From contig NC_051088.1 in assembly GCF_901709675.1 (NCBI RefSeq), positions 3,220,664-3,284,663 on the forward strand: DNA of 64,000 nucleotides. Reading direction: 5' to 3'. Under the pieces are notes generated by a model that saw only the letters and a list, made by a program, of their open reading frames with translations, searched no databases and had not been told where the DNA came from. Position 1 is the first letter of the stretch, and each line of letters begins with the position of its first letter. Origin of the DNA: Syngnathus acus (taxonomy: Eukaryota > Chordata > Actinopteri > Syngnathiformes > Syngnathidae). Positions 1-11,866 of this stretch are shown piece by piece. The position numbers were made by a program, and so were the translations under genes.

Positions 1-274
1 CAGTTAGGCTACAACTACTGTTTTAACAAATTTGAATAATTTTTTTTTTTTTTGAGGGGCGTATGTGGAAATTTCCAGCACTCATTTAAGTAAAATTGGA
101 CACCTGATGAGCTCTCATGACGCCTTAATAATATGCTTGAGCACAGTGGTTGGGAATCACGGATGTCGAGCACAATTTATAACTGGAGAAAATGATGGAA
201 TATGTCAAATTCTCTCTTTTTATTCCATCTACTACTCAATTATACTTTCTTCTGTCCACAGATTGACTGCGTAC

Positions 275-799
275 AATTTAAGGATCATGATCTCATTCTT
301 GGCGGCCTTGCGGACTTTCCTGCCATCTTTCTTGAGGAATTTCTTGCAGACAAACACTTTGTTTGTTTGTCTTTCCTTAGCCAGGCACAGCTCACAGAAC
401 TCTTTCCTATACGTCACAAGAACAAGACAGAAAGAGAAATAAGCCAGTTAATTAAAACCCAGTCTTATAATCTTACCGCATTTGATTTCAGTGATACAAA
501 ATGATAACCAAAATGTTTGAAAGTTTGAAATAAATTGAGAAGCAGTGATATGCAAAATTAAAGATTTTTTTTGGGTTATAGTTAAGAAAGACAGCACAGG
601 AAATTGCGTTCATATAATTATTTGTTGAATATGAGGCTCATGACATGTTAATTAAATATTCTAAAAAAAGGCAGAACAATTGGAATTCTCATTTTCTCTT
701 CACCCTGTGATGAAGTGCACTTAAATTTGGGCTTGTATGTGTTATATAAACGACGCGCACAAATCTCTGAGGCCAGATGCCGACATTGCAATATAGCCA

Positions 800-835
<36 letters not shown>

Positions 836-1257
836 GCTACAATAGGTCAAGAAAACGTTTTCAGTCGGGCAAATTGCAGCAGTGATTTTCACGCCGCAAA
901 ATCATACGGTTGGGTTGGTTGGCCAACTTTGAAAAGTTAACACAAGTAAATCTCCTAATTTTGCCATTTACAGGCTTCATCTTACCAACTTCAGTCCGTC
1001 TGAATAAATCATCGCCATCTCAAGCCCTCCTAAAATTGGACTTACTGACTACAATTCCTTTTTATGCATCCAGCCTATTACGAATGGCACTGTCAATGAA
1101 TTAAACATTGCAGGGGAGGAAAGAGAATAAAAACACATTACACCAAGATTTACGGTACTTACGCTCGGAGGACTTGGCCAATCTCATATTTGTCTGTCAC
1201 ATCGGATATACTGTCATAGGTCTGCCCATCTCGCAGAGCAAGGCACCCAAATGGCAT
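275..1257 (-). CDS. camkv-like: CaMKV-like pseudokinase, first two coding exons (partial; continues off the left edge)
   Basis: Coding exon 1 is 1257 down to 1163 (95 nt) and exon 2 is 406 down to 275 (132 nt). The splice phase matches: exon 1 ends GC and exon 2 starts with G, giving Ala32. The protein starts MPFGC, the typical CaMKV start, and residues 33-75 are the kinase N-lobe: EFCELCLAKE, the beta-3 lysine in VCKKF (Lys53), then DGRKVRKAAKNEI. CaMKV proteins are calmodulin-binding, vesicle-associated pseudokinases of neurons. The glycine-rich loop is degenerate here: only Gly27 is seen where active CaM kinases have GxGxxG, which fits a pseudokinase. An acceptor (tattag) lies 12 nt upstream of the ATG, at 1269/1270, so an untranslated exon must lie further right. 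The sequence is closer to a fish CaMKV-like paralog than to CAMKV itself, from memory. The C-lobe and tail are outside the window. Confidence 0.85.
407..1162 (-). other. intron between CaMKV-like coding exons 1 and 2
   Basis: The donor is gtaagt just below 1163 and the acceptor is gtatag next to 406. It holds a (TG)n run at about 802-834 and otherwise AT-rich sequence with no recognisable element. Confidence 0.75.
802..834. repeat. (TG)n microsatellite
   Basis: An uninterrupted TG dinucleotide run inside the CaMKV-like intron. Confidence 0.95.
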
Positions 1258-1269
1258 GACGGCATTCAC

Positions 1270-2264
1270 CTAATACACAAAGCACACAGGAAGCAGAGCA
1301 CACACGTTATTCGGACGATAATATTGATAAAATATTTAAGGACAACTCAGGAATGTATCTTTAATGCAAAAGTGCAACTCTAATTAAATGACGTCAACTT
1401 CGAAACCAAATGCAAATGCTAAAGCTTCTGGTCGCATGCTACAGATACTCTGCATGTCAAATAAGCTCTTCTTCACTCTGTTGGTTATTTGCGACATTTA
1501 TCAAGTTCAAACGAAGCTTCATATAGGTCAAATGAGCAACGCTAACTGCAGATGAAAGAAAGTTTAAATTCACACGTTTATTCATGTGAGGAGATAATTT
1601 GACTTTTCACTTCTCCGTGGATATGCAGCGTACAGATAACCCACACGCATACACAAACACACTGCAACATGTCGTCCATTTTAAAATAAGTGTGCCTGAA
1701 CATCCAGGTAAAAAAAAAAAAAAAGTGATGAATCAGCAATCAATACGGTGCACCTTCTCCCACCCACGTCCGAGCCGCTCTGTGGAAGCTTAACGGCATC
1801 TCTTCAACTGCTTGTTCCTCCTTCTTGTGCAGCATTCCAACGGTTACAGTTAAGCCCATAAATATTGGGACAGTGACACAATGCTCGGGTTTTGGCCAGA
1901 TCAAATGTTATCATCATTGGATGCTGCCCACTTTTTAATGGGATAAAAGTAATGGACAAATTCAGTTCGGCAACTGATTTGCATTCTAAAGGAGTTCTGA
2001 AATGAGTTCTGAAGCATCTGGCTGAATATGAGCAGAAAATATTGCCCGGTACACTTTAGAAATCATCCAGCTGATTTTGTCAGCAATTATCAATAAAAAC
2101 AAAAGGAATGAGTTCCTTTGGCATACCTGGCCGTGGACCAGCTGGGCTGTCCCATAACTTTTGGTCTCAGATACAGACTTCTGTAATTCTGCCATTGTTC
2201 ATCTGATTTGAATGTAAAGCCCTCAAATTAAAGATGAAAGGCTGCAGTTTAGGCACATCATGTT
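1270..2264. other. non-coding stretch, nothing recognised
   Basis: This sequence is immediately 5' of the first coding exon of the CaMKV-like gene. It is probably the gene's first intron, because an acceptor abuts the exon. There is a short A-run at about 1710 and no coding signal I trust. Confidence 0.5.
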
Positions 2265-2378
2265 TCATCCATCCATCCATCCATCCATCCATCCATCCAT
2301 CCATCCATCCATCCATCCATCCATCCATCCATCCATTCATTCATTCATTCATTCATTCATTCATTCATTCATTCATTT
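2265..2378. repeat. compound (CATC)n-(ATTC)n microsatellite
   Basis: About 70 bp of CATC units pass directly into about 40 bp of ATTC units. The CATC part resembles the tail of the SINE family seen elsewhere in the window, but no SINE body follows. Confidence 0.95.
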
Positions 2379-4077
2379 CAAATCCATTGTGTGGTCTTTA
2401 GAACCCAAAACATGTCAATGTTCCCATTTAATGACTTTTCTAGTTATAGTACACTTACATTTATATATTTTCAACCGAGAGCATAGTTCTTGCCACCTCA
2501 TCCGTCTGAATTTCTAAAAATGAATCCAGAAAGCCGACCAAGTCGAAGCGATGAGATCACTTTCGAAAGAGCACTGATCAACTGAGGTTATTAAGTGAAC
2601 TAATAAAGCTGCAGCGACTTCAGAATTGGGTTTCTGAAGATAAACCGACAGAGGGAGACAAGAACGGATAACAAATGGAAAATGGTTAGAACAGAAAACA
2701 ATGGAAATCCTCAGCGGTAATGACATTTGGAGAGTGCTAATTTAGAATTATGGAACAAATATCAATGTGATGATGTACCATCACTATTGCAGAGTCGGCG
2801 CTTCAGGATAGGCGGGATTTGTGAGAATTGTGTAATCTCGCTGCTGGCCCTAATCTCTAATCTGCATCTCTAATCCAGAGCACTGGGATACACGTATGTG
2901 TGTCGACATGTGCGTTCATAAATGTGTCGGTTTGAGCGAAGTGCAAAGGTCAACGCAAATATGTCACACACGCTTAAGAGTTTGACTTGATGATGAACAT
3001 GCGCATGCGTGCCCATATGTGAGGAGGCAGAGGGGGAAATGAGCGGTGGATTTGACAAAAGGCCGAGCCCTGAGAGGAGATTATGTAAATATAACATCAT
3101 CCCCCGTGACAGTTTCCAGGATGGTGAAAGTGAGGTCTGATGTGAATGGAGTTTGACCAACGAGGCAAAAAGTGGCCCAAGTGAAATATGGCAACACTAC
3201 TTGGGGGTCACATAGGATGAAACACTTGCGAACAAGATGTATGACAAAAATACCATTTCAAATATTGACAAAATATATGCATATGTCTGTATTTTTGTTG
3301 TTGTTGAAAATTGACAAATTAATGTTTATATACAAAATGTAACCCTTCCCTGTATATTTGTGCCCTGAGTTCTCGAGTACAGATGAAGAGCATTGGTGGA
3401 GAACAAGTCACTTTGCAAGCACAGAGACGATTACTGTCAAGAAATAGTACTGTTATCTTTATCTATCTATGTGAGGCAGTGTCAGTGAAACCATTTTTTA
3501 GACTTTTAGCCATTTTTTATTCCTGGTCAAACTTCCAAGTAGTTCTAAAATATGTCTCACCTCTTGAATGTTTTTCAATTCTAATCTAAAGCTATATCAT
3601 GTATTTTATTCTTGGCTTATGGTTACCTCTTTTCTTTGGGTATACGGCTCTCCTGTGAGGTCACTGGACTTTTTTTTATTTGTCACAAGGAACAATGTAA
3701 AGATACTGTAGAAACACTTCTATGCGTGCAAAATACTGAGTCAGAAGCAACCTTGAAGTCGAGGCCGAGTAGGAGGCAAAAAGGGAGGAAGGGTGATGAG
3801 AACAGAGTGGTGAGAAAGATGAAAGATGAGAAAAGAGGTGCGAAAGGATGGGGCTCTTCGACTTGGCTCAACATATAGAAAATAGTGCAGCAGTGCAAAA
3901 ACACAAAACTGCAAAGGCAGATTTGAGACTTGCCTCTTCACAGCTTCGCAAGTGTGTGAGCGTGTGAACGTTTCCAACAGTGAAAGTGCGTGCCTTGGTG
4001 TGTGTGTGTGTCTCTTTATGAAGGGCTGTCCCAAATAGGCCATACTGACAAGACAGCTGTTGAAAAATAAAACAACA
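2379..4077. other. non-coding stretch, nothing recognised
   Basis: No splice-consistent exon or known repeat is visible. The short open frames here do not resemble known proteins. Confidence 0.4.
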
Positions 4078-4124
<47 letters not shown>

Positions 4125-4154
4125 CAAAGAAAGAAAGCAAAGAAAGAAAGAAAA
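4078..4154. repeat. (GAAA)n microsatellite
   Basis: A purine-rich tetranucleotide array with two interruptions (gcaaa) near its right end. It creates artificial Ser/Phe-rich frames on the minus strand. Confidence 0.95.
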
Positions 4155-5010
4155 TAAGTGGTGCCACAAATAAATGTTGCAATATGTTTGAGCATTTCTG
4201 CCAAGCAAAGTTTTTTGGCGCAGGTCAAAATAGGTTGCTGTGAAATATTTGAAGAAATAAAGCCAATTATATATGAAAAATATCAAAATGGCACCTGAAA
4301 TTTTTGTTTGAATGCTTTGATATGAATAATAGGAAATGTCAAGTTTGCACATTTCTTTTAAGACATGTTTACTCTATATTAAAGCTTTCTGGGAGTTGCT
4401 GGGAAATACAAAGAAACGAGTGTCATTGTTCCATAAAATGTCGCTGGCTTGTGAGTTTCACGCGGCTCTGAAATGTTGAAGCCAAGCTAAAAAAAGAACT
4501 AATGAAAAAGCACTGTAGTTTTGCATATGGCAAGGGGACACCTCTGCACGTGCAACAAAAAGTCGGGTGTGAATGCATAGAGTTTGGAGACATTGCACTT
4601 TCATTTCAAATCGCTTGCGCTGTTGTCTTCATGTTTGTTCACAAGTGCAGAGTTGAGGTTGCAGAGAAGCTCTAAAATTAATGGAACGGAACATCTTTTC
4701 ATCAGCTTAGAGGGTGACAAGTCAAGGTTATTCTTAGAAAACTGAATTCAATGTGCTGGAACTCATGTTCAATCCCGCAGAAGTGCAATCGTTTTTTGAT
4801 GCTTATTCCCAAATAATGTGTTTGCTTTACATTCATTAATCCTAACCGTGGTTGTAAAATATGCATACTTATGCAGCTAGAGGGGGGCCACCAGGGCACT
4901 GCCCCCAGGTGCCAGACTAGATATTTCATTATGGGGGACAAACTGTTTCTAATGATTAAATACAAATTATTTGTGCTAAAATGTTAAATAAAATTGAACT
5001 GAACTGTAGA

Positions 5011-5249
<239 letters not shown>

Positions 5250-6236
5250 TATGATCTGTGGTTAATATCTCCAATGGTACATTTTGAAAATGTTCAAATG
5301 ATGCATTGCATAGCATTGCATAATGCATGGTGAATCATCTCAAGCTGGGTTACAATATGGCGCCAGCACATGTCACTGTCCAGGCTTTGTTTTCTACACC
5401 TTTGGGCCGCAACACTTTGAGAATAACTATGTTAGACACAAGCTTAATGTGAATTTGCTTTAATGCTGGAACTAAAGTTTAGGAAAATAATATAACCACA
5501 GCAAAATTCCATTGCTAACTTCGAGCAAAGTTCATTTATTTGGACACACCACTCGTAAAATTAGGAAACCTACGTTGAGTAGTATGTGTGTATGTGTCTT
5601 CATAAAATGTTTATTTATTTATTTTTTCAAATCAATGTCCGCCTGGTTAATGGAGCCCGAGGAGCGGAGGGTATGTGGTTAGTTACTTCTGCCTCTGTGA
5701 ACAAGGATTTACAGGTCTTGCATGTCAGATCTCATGTGAGCATGGTGCACCTGATACACAAGCATGCGTGAACACACACACTGTAGTGTACACGATCCTA
5801 TAGATCATCGGTACATTCCTGCTGTGCAACTCTTCGGACGTGACAGCAACATAGTCAATCCAGTAAATTGTCACGCTAACAACGCTTTTTGCTAAAGTCA
5901 GATTCTTTGCAGAAAATGCAGATTAAGGAACCAATCAGATTGCGATTGCTGACATAACATAACGGCAAATATTATTTTAATGTTTAACATTCTGTGTCAG
6001 TAACTGTCGCTTCTATTACATTTGGCAAATAAAAATTCATGATATTTACTATTTACTTATTTTCAAATGACTTTCTGAAAAACATAGAAAAAATATTTTG
6101 TTTTTTTCTCCCCATATTGATGAAGCGAGTGTTGTACTATATACTTCAAGTAAAAAAAAAAAAGCCATTATTATTCAGCATCCTGGAACTTTTCTGACAC
6201 ATCTCATAAAACCTGGTCTAATTGCATCTTCAGTAA
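5250..6236. other. non-coding stretch with one isolated EGF-like reading frame
   Basis: Nothing is recognised with confidence. A short plus-strand frame at about 5655-5765 matches the EGF C-terminal signature (see findings) but has no convincing splice sites. Confidence 0.4.
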
Positions 6237-6359
6237 ATCCATCCATCTGTCCGTCCGTCCGCCCGCCCGTCCGTCCGTCCATCCATCCATCCATCCATCC
6301 ATCCATCCATCCATCCATCCATCCATCCATCCATCCATCCATCCATCCATCCATCCATC
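6237..6359. repeat. (CATC)n tail with CCGT/CCGC variants
   Basis: A tetranucleotide array forming the 3' tail of the adjoining minus-strand SINE. Its left end has diverged to GTCC and GCCC units. Confidence 0.95.
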
Positions 6360-6690
6360 ATCTGAACCGCTTGTCCCCACGAGGGTCACGGGCGTGCTGG
6401 AGCCTATCCCAGCAGTCATCGGGCAGTAGGCGGGGGACACCCTGAACCGGTTGCCAGCCAATCGCAGGGCACATAGAGACGAACAATCATTTGCACTCGC
6501 ACTCACACTTAGGGACAATTTGGAGTGCTCAATCGGCCTACCAAGCATGTTTTTGGGATGTGGGAGGAAACCGGATTGCCTGGAGAAAACCCACGCGGAC
6601 ACGGGGAGAACATGCAAACTCCACACAAGGAGGGCCGAAGGTAGAATCAAATTCGCACCCTTCTAACTGTGAGGCGGTCGTTCAGTCAAT
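6360..6690 (-). mobile_element. tRNA-headed SINE copy, full-length body
   Basis: This is a copy of the SINE family repeated at about 27.15, 56.82, 63.14 and 63.80 kb. Read on the minus strand it begins in the region of ccgcctcacagttag, runs through the common body (aaaacatgcttggt, gggataggctcc) and ends at the (GATG)n tail. The Pol III B box is degraded. This is a relic with no coding capacity. Confidence 0.8.
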
Positions 6691-8466
6691 GCAATGAAAT
6701 AAAACTAATAACAATTGTAACTATTTAGATGTAATGGCCTCTAGCAGTTAAAAAAAATCATCAATAAACTAGCAGAGTTTGGAAAATGTTCTACGTCCTT
6801 CTAAGGGGTCCCTTACCCAGATAATTGCTCAGACATTAATCAAATATATGACAGCATATTACTCTGCTCAGCCCCCTCCAATAAAAAAAATAAATAAAAG
6901 AAAACTACCAGTGACCCATTTTGTGTGCTGACTCCTGTTTGGGAAACATCACATCAAGCAGGCAGATGGGCGCTACTTCCTCCCCCCCTTTTCTTGTCTC
7001 TCACCAACTCGTTTCATGTTTTAGCATCCCTGAAGGCGTTGCACACACGCAGAAAACAGCAGAACACTGAAGAACATCACAAGTTACAACAATCGTTGCC
7101 AACGAATGCTTGCTACACAAATGGAAATGACAACGGTGAAATGCGGCCGTCATTTGCAGCGAGCGCTTTACGACCGTTGGTCTTGCCGGCCTGTGTGTTA
7201 TAAAATTAAATAAATACATTTAAGAGCCGCTCGGACACTTACAAAATGCCTGCAGTCATTGAGCCTGTGATGATCACCACATATTTGATGAGTCTTCCTT
7301 TTTTTTCTCCAGCTCAGTCTTTATCGATCGATACTTAATATCTTTCCGGATTTCCCCGACCATGCAAGCAGTAAAGAAAAAGGTTGAAAACCTTGTTTCC
7401 GAGTCTCTCCGGTTTGTGATTCGTCAGTAGAAGCGTTATTAGATTCCCACACCCTTGTAAGAATTGCAATGGGTGTAATTAGGAAACAATAACGCAATCA
7501 ATATCCGAGACGCATCTGAAAGCGCGCAACATATTTTGCCATTAATATCACTTTGGCCTGCAAAACATTAAACAGGAATTGGTCTACTGATTGCTCCCAA
7601 GCTCATTGCCCCAGTTGACAAGCGTGCGTTGGATATTGAGCCGAGCGCTCGGCCGCCTCAGGTTGCTCGCTGGCATTTATTACGATGCTGTGATGTGAAA
7701 GTGGAGCTGGAGCAAGAGTTGCTAGGGCAAAAGACAATACCCGTGAGAAATGAAGAGGCAGGCAAAGGGATAATTTGAAAATAAAGTATGTTGGGCACAC
7801 AACAACTCACACGTTATGAGGTACAGATCAACATATAATAGCTAGCATGTGTGCGTGCGCGCGTGTGTGTTGGGCAATCAATTCAATTGCTTTTATTTCT
7901 TTCTCTGTGTTTCCACTGGGGTGCTTCTCCAGCTTGCACTAAACACTAATTCCCTTACTGCTCATAGCGCCACTCTCATCTCAGCTCTTTATTATGTGTG
8001 CTCGTGTGTAGTGCTGCTCTTTGCCTCTGTAAAGAAATAACACATATACACTGAGAAAACAGTAAAATAGCCCTCACTCAGCCTGTATATCTCGTGACAA
8101 ATAATGGATGCATGTTGTTTTTGTTATTGTTTATTTCTTGTTCTATTTGACACTTCCTGCTTTTCTCTAGCTATTGTCTATCGTCAGGTTTCGGTCCCCT
8201 CATTAGGTGAGTCTGCCGGCGCAGGGCTTACACCACAGTAAGTGCGTCCTTGGGGAGAAGAGTGTCTTTCTCATCCCGTGGACAAAAATAAATACAGAAA
8301 TTGTAAGGCTGAACATGCCTGTCAAGAATTGATGTCCAACCGTGTACAATATCTAGGAGTGTTCTTTTTGACAAAAAGAATTGAAGAGCCTAGACCAGAG
8401 TCACACGCGAGGTGTTGGCACCGGCAAAGTAATTCATTTTTTTTAAGACACTATACAAATAAGTCA
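6691..8466. other. non-coding stretch, nothing recognised
   Basis: No exon-like or repeat-family signal is seen other than short simple repeats. Confidence 0.4.
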
Positions 8467-8518
8467 GATTTGTTTCTAAATACATTATACTCAGAGATTT
8501 GTTTCTAAATACATTAGA
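8467..8518 (+). repeat. 29-bp direct duplication
   Basis: The segment starting gatttgtttctaaatacatt occurs twice, at 8467 and 8496, with a 29-bp period. It looks like a local slippage duplication. Confidence 0.85.
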
Positions 8519-8727
8519 CTGAAAACATAAAAACTGAGAACATTGTGATATTCACTTGTGGCATTAAATGGTTTTCACCATTTCAGTTTTCTCGATTTTT
8601 TTTGGCTGTGACTAAAATGGCGCATGAAACACATTTGTGGTCGGACATTAGTCGCACCTTGCGCACTATATAAAAACTGGAGCGCCTTTGTTTACTTCAT
8701 TGGTTATCTGGGGCCTTTCGTATAATA

Positions 8728-8778
8728 AGTTAGCTAGCTAGCTAAAAAAAAGGTTAACTAGTTAGCTAGCTAACTAAG
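8728..8778. repeat. TTAGCTAGC-type palindromic repeat
   Basis: Two clusters of alternating TAGC units, separated by an A-run, form a short inverted repeat that includes the self-complementary gttaactagttagctagc stretch. No function is assigned. Confidence 0.6.
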
Positions 8779-9281
8779 GACACCTCGAAAATGCATTTTC
8801 CTTCAGGTAACGTTGTCAGTTGTGAGTGTGCGCCCAAATGCAGAGAAGGCAGAATATCAAGGGAGAATGAAAACTGCTTTGAGCGTCTCGTTGTCCCAAC
8901 ATGGAAAATCCCCGCAACTAGCCAGTGGGATACAAAAATCTTGATGCCACTTTTTTTTTCTACGTTGTGATTTTTTTTTCCAAACAATCAGCATTGGTGA
9001 GGTCATCAATCTTTTCAGTGGTATAGCCAAGTTCAGAACACAGATGAAGATAGATCTCATTAGATTAGATTTAGGCGTTATGATGGCTATGCTTTGCTCT
9101 TTTTTTTTTTTTTGTAAGACGTGTTGTTCTGCACTGGATGGATTTCTTTGTCCCAAAGGTGAGGACATGAGATGCCATTCAAAATTAATAGATTATTTGT
9201 CAATTAATTCCAAGTATTGGCGGGAGACGACATTTCACATGGTCAGACATGCACATTTTTTTTTTCAACAGAATTTAACTA

Positions 9282-10390
9282 CCGTATTTTCCGCCCTAAA
9301 AGGCGCACCGGGTTATAAGGCGCACCTTCAATGAACGGCCCATTTTAAAACTTTGTCCATATATAAGGCGCACCGGATTATAAGGCGCATAAAATAGAAG
9401 CTATACTGCATCAAACTGAGGTTGACTAGGGTTGCGGTATGCATCCACTAGCCAATAACCAACGAGCCCTCTGTAAACAATCGCGTTTCTCAAACGATCT
9501 CCTATAAAATGATCAGAACTGACTAAAGTTCGATCTAACGCATTGGTACTACTTACCTATGTTTCCCTTCCATATCGATCCGTAGATTTACTCGAAACAT
9601 TAACAGAGCAGCCTATTTTGACATGAAATAGCCTGGTACGTATAGCAGCTATCGCAATAGCATTAGCCATCCGCAAAGTCTCACGAGCCTCAGCTCGCAA
9701 TCTCCCATGAGCCTCAGCAAAGTGTAAACAATCGCGTTTCTCAAACGATCTCCTATAAAATGATCGGAACTGACTAAAGTTCGATCTAACGCATTGGTAC
9801 TACTTACCTATGTTTCCCTTCCATATCGATCCGTAGATTTACTCGAAACATTAACAGAGCAGCCTATTTTGACATGAAATAGCCTGGTACGTATAGCAGC
9901 TATCGCAATAGCATTAGCCATCCGCAAAGTCTCACGAGCCTCAGCTCGCAATCTCCCATGAGCCTCAGCAAAGTGTAAACAATCGCGTTTCTCAAACGAT
10001 CTCCTATAAAATGATCGGAACTGACTAAATTTCGATCTAACGCATTGGTACTACTTACCTATGTTTCCCTTCCATATCGATCCGTAGATTTACTCGAAAC
10101 ATTAACAGAGCAGCCTATTTTGACATGAAATAGCCTCGCGGGTACAACAGCTATTCGGTGACGCCCCCTGACTACAGTTGCCGTAATGCTGGGAAGCGAT
10201 GCGACCTTGTAATTTACTAGTCGTACTAAAACGTACTGAAACATTTTGGCAGAGCACTGTGTACAACCAGTATGGATCAACAAATTCATCAGTTGATCCA
10301 TATATAAGGCGCACTGGCCTATAAGGCGCACTGTCGGCTTTTGAGAAAATTTTAGGTTTTTAGGTGCGCCTTTTAGGGCGGAAAATACAG
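9282..10390. mobile_element. TIR transposon without coding capacity, with 251-bp internal tandem repeats
   Basis: The ends are inverted copies starting ccgtattttccgccctaaaa at 9282 and the reverse complement finishing at 10390, each flanked by TA (9280-9281, 10391-10392). Sub-terminal aaggcgcacc motifs repeat at both ends. Inside is a direct tandem repeat with an exact 251-bp period: full copies start at 9481 and 9732, and a partial copy starts at 9983. There is no transposase frame, so this is a non-autonomous element. The TA duplication suggests the Tc1/mariner-like superfamily, which is an inference. Confidence 0.85.
9481..10137 (+). repeat. 2.6 copies of a 251-bp tandem repeat
   Basis: The marker tcgcgtttctcaaacgatct recurs at 9481, 9732 and 9983. 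The copies are almost identical, so the amplification is recent compared with the divergence of the surrounding sequence. Confidence 0.9.
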
Positions 10391-11653
10391 TACCTATATT
10401 AAAAAAAGAAAAAGAAAACAATGAAATGAAACAATACATTTTATTTGCAATAGATTCATCAAAATATTATATATGTAATAATTCGGTTGTCTGCACTATT
10501 TATCTGCTTTACTCTTTTCACATGTTGAATACATTATGAAAATGTAGATTAATGTGTAATATTCTGCAGATACAATTTTTATGTTGTCAACATTGCAAGA
10601 CTGAATTCAAACTAATGTTCTATGAAAAAAAGTCAAAGCATGCACACAGCACTGCTGCTCAGCTAAACAGTGTAATTAGAATTAATTACCAATCATTAAT
10701 CACTATTTGAAGGTTGTATGCGTACAGCTCTATTATGAGATAAATGTACAAAATCCTTCTTTTCTTCGTTTGCCAAGACTTTTATTTCGCAAAGAAGCTA
10801 TGCCATAGTGTGATAATCTTAAACTGTATTCCCTCTACAGACAGCAAATATGTCATCTCTCAAATTCCTCCTTCAATAAAATGCAATGAGGCTGTTATTA
10901 CTTTGAGCTCACCATTGCGTTTATATGTTCTTCACAGTTGATTAAAAAACATATATTTCACGCTCCATTCATGCATGCGACTGCTGAGAAATCAACCTAC
11001 ATATGCAAAGTTTGTGATGCAGAAGCAAAGCATGAAAAATATAATACATCGGAATAAAACTCCTCCTGTCTATTCTGACACGAGCACATAGCGCAAAGAA
11101 TGAGTGCTCCAGTTCTCAGTTAAAAATTCAGGGGATGATGTGGCGCTGAAATAAAGAAATGTGGAAAGTACAACGTTCTCACCATTATTGTGACGCACGA
11201 AGGCTCTGAAACATAGGATAGCCGTCACTGTCATTTTGCCTGTGAGAAATTTGGAGAATAGAATAGAGAGCGCACATACCGTATGGACACACACAAAGCG
11301 ACTCAGGAAACACAAAACATGGCCAGCAATCTTCTTCACATTGCTTGATTGAGGCAATACTTGGAATTATTGACTGCAGTTTGAACAGTGTACAGTGAGG
11401 CTGCAGTATGTATACTGTATATAATATTCTTATTGTATTTATTATGCGCCAATATATATACCTATGAATGACTGCAAATTTCAAAAGTAAATACAAGTGA
11501 CAATAAAAACAAATATAAAAAAATAATTGAAAAACTGAATAAAATATCTATAAATTGATGTTTAATTGTATTCATCAATTCATTTTTGCATTTGTTTCCA
11601 TATTTATCATTTCATTTACTTTTTATTTATTTAGTATTTTTTGCATTTTATTT

Positions 11654-11655
<2 letters not shown>

Positions 11656-11714
<59 letters not shown>
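11656..11714. repeat. (TA)n microsatellite
   Basis: An uninterrupted TA run of about 59 bp. Confidence 0.95.
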
Positions 11715-11724
<10 letters not shown>

Positions 11725-11816
11725 ACTTTCCAATTATATTTTTCATTTTCGTTTTTTTGGTCCTGAAGAAAATATTATTAAAATGATGGGGGGGAGTCCT
11801 GTTATAAGAATAAAAA

Positions 11817-11866
11817 CAACAAACAAACAAACAAACAAACAAACAAACAAACAAACAAACAAACAA
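11817..11866. repeat. (CAAA)n microsatellite
   Basis: A tetranucleotide run of about 50 bp. Confidence 0.95.

Noticed and set aside
3741-4352. A long Ser/Phe-rich minus-strand frame
   Set aside because: It is created by the (GAAA)n array at 4078-4154.
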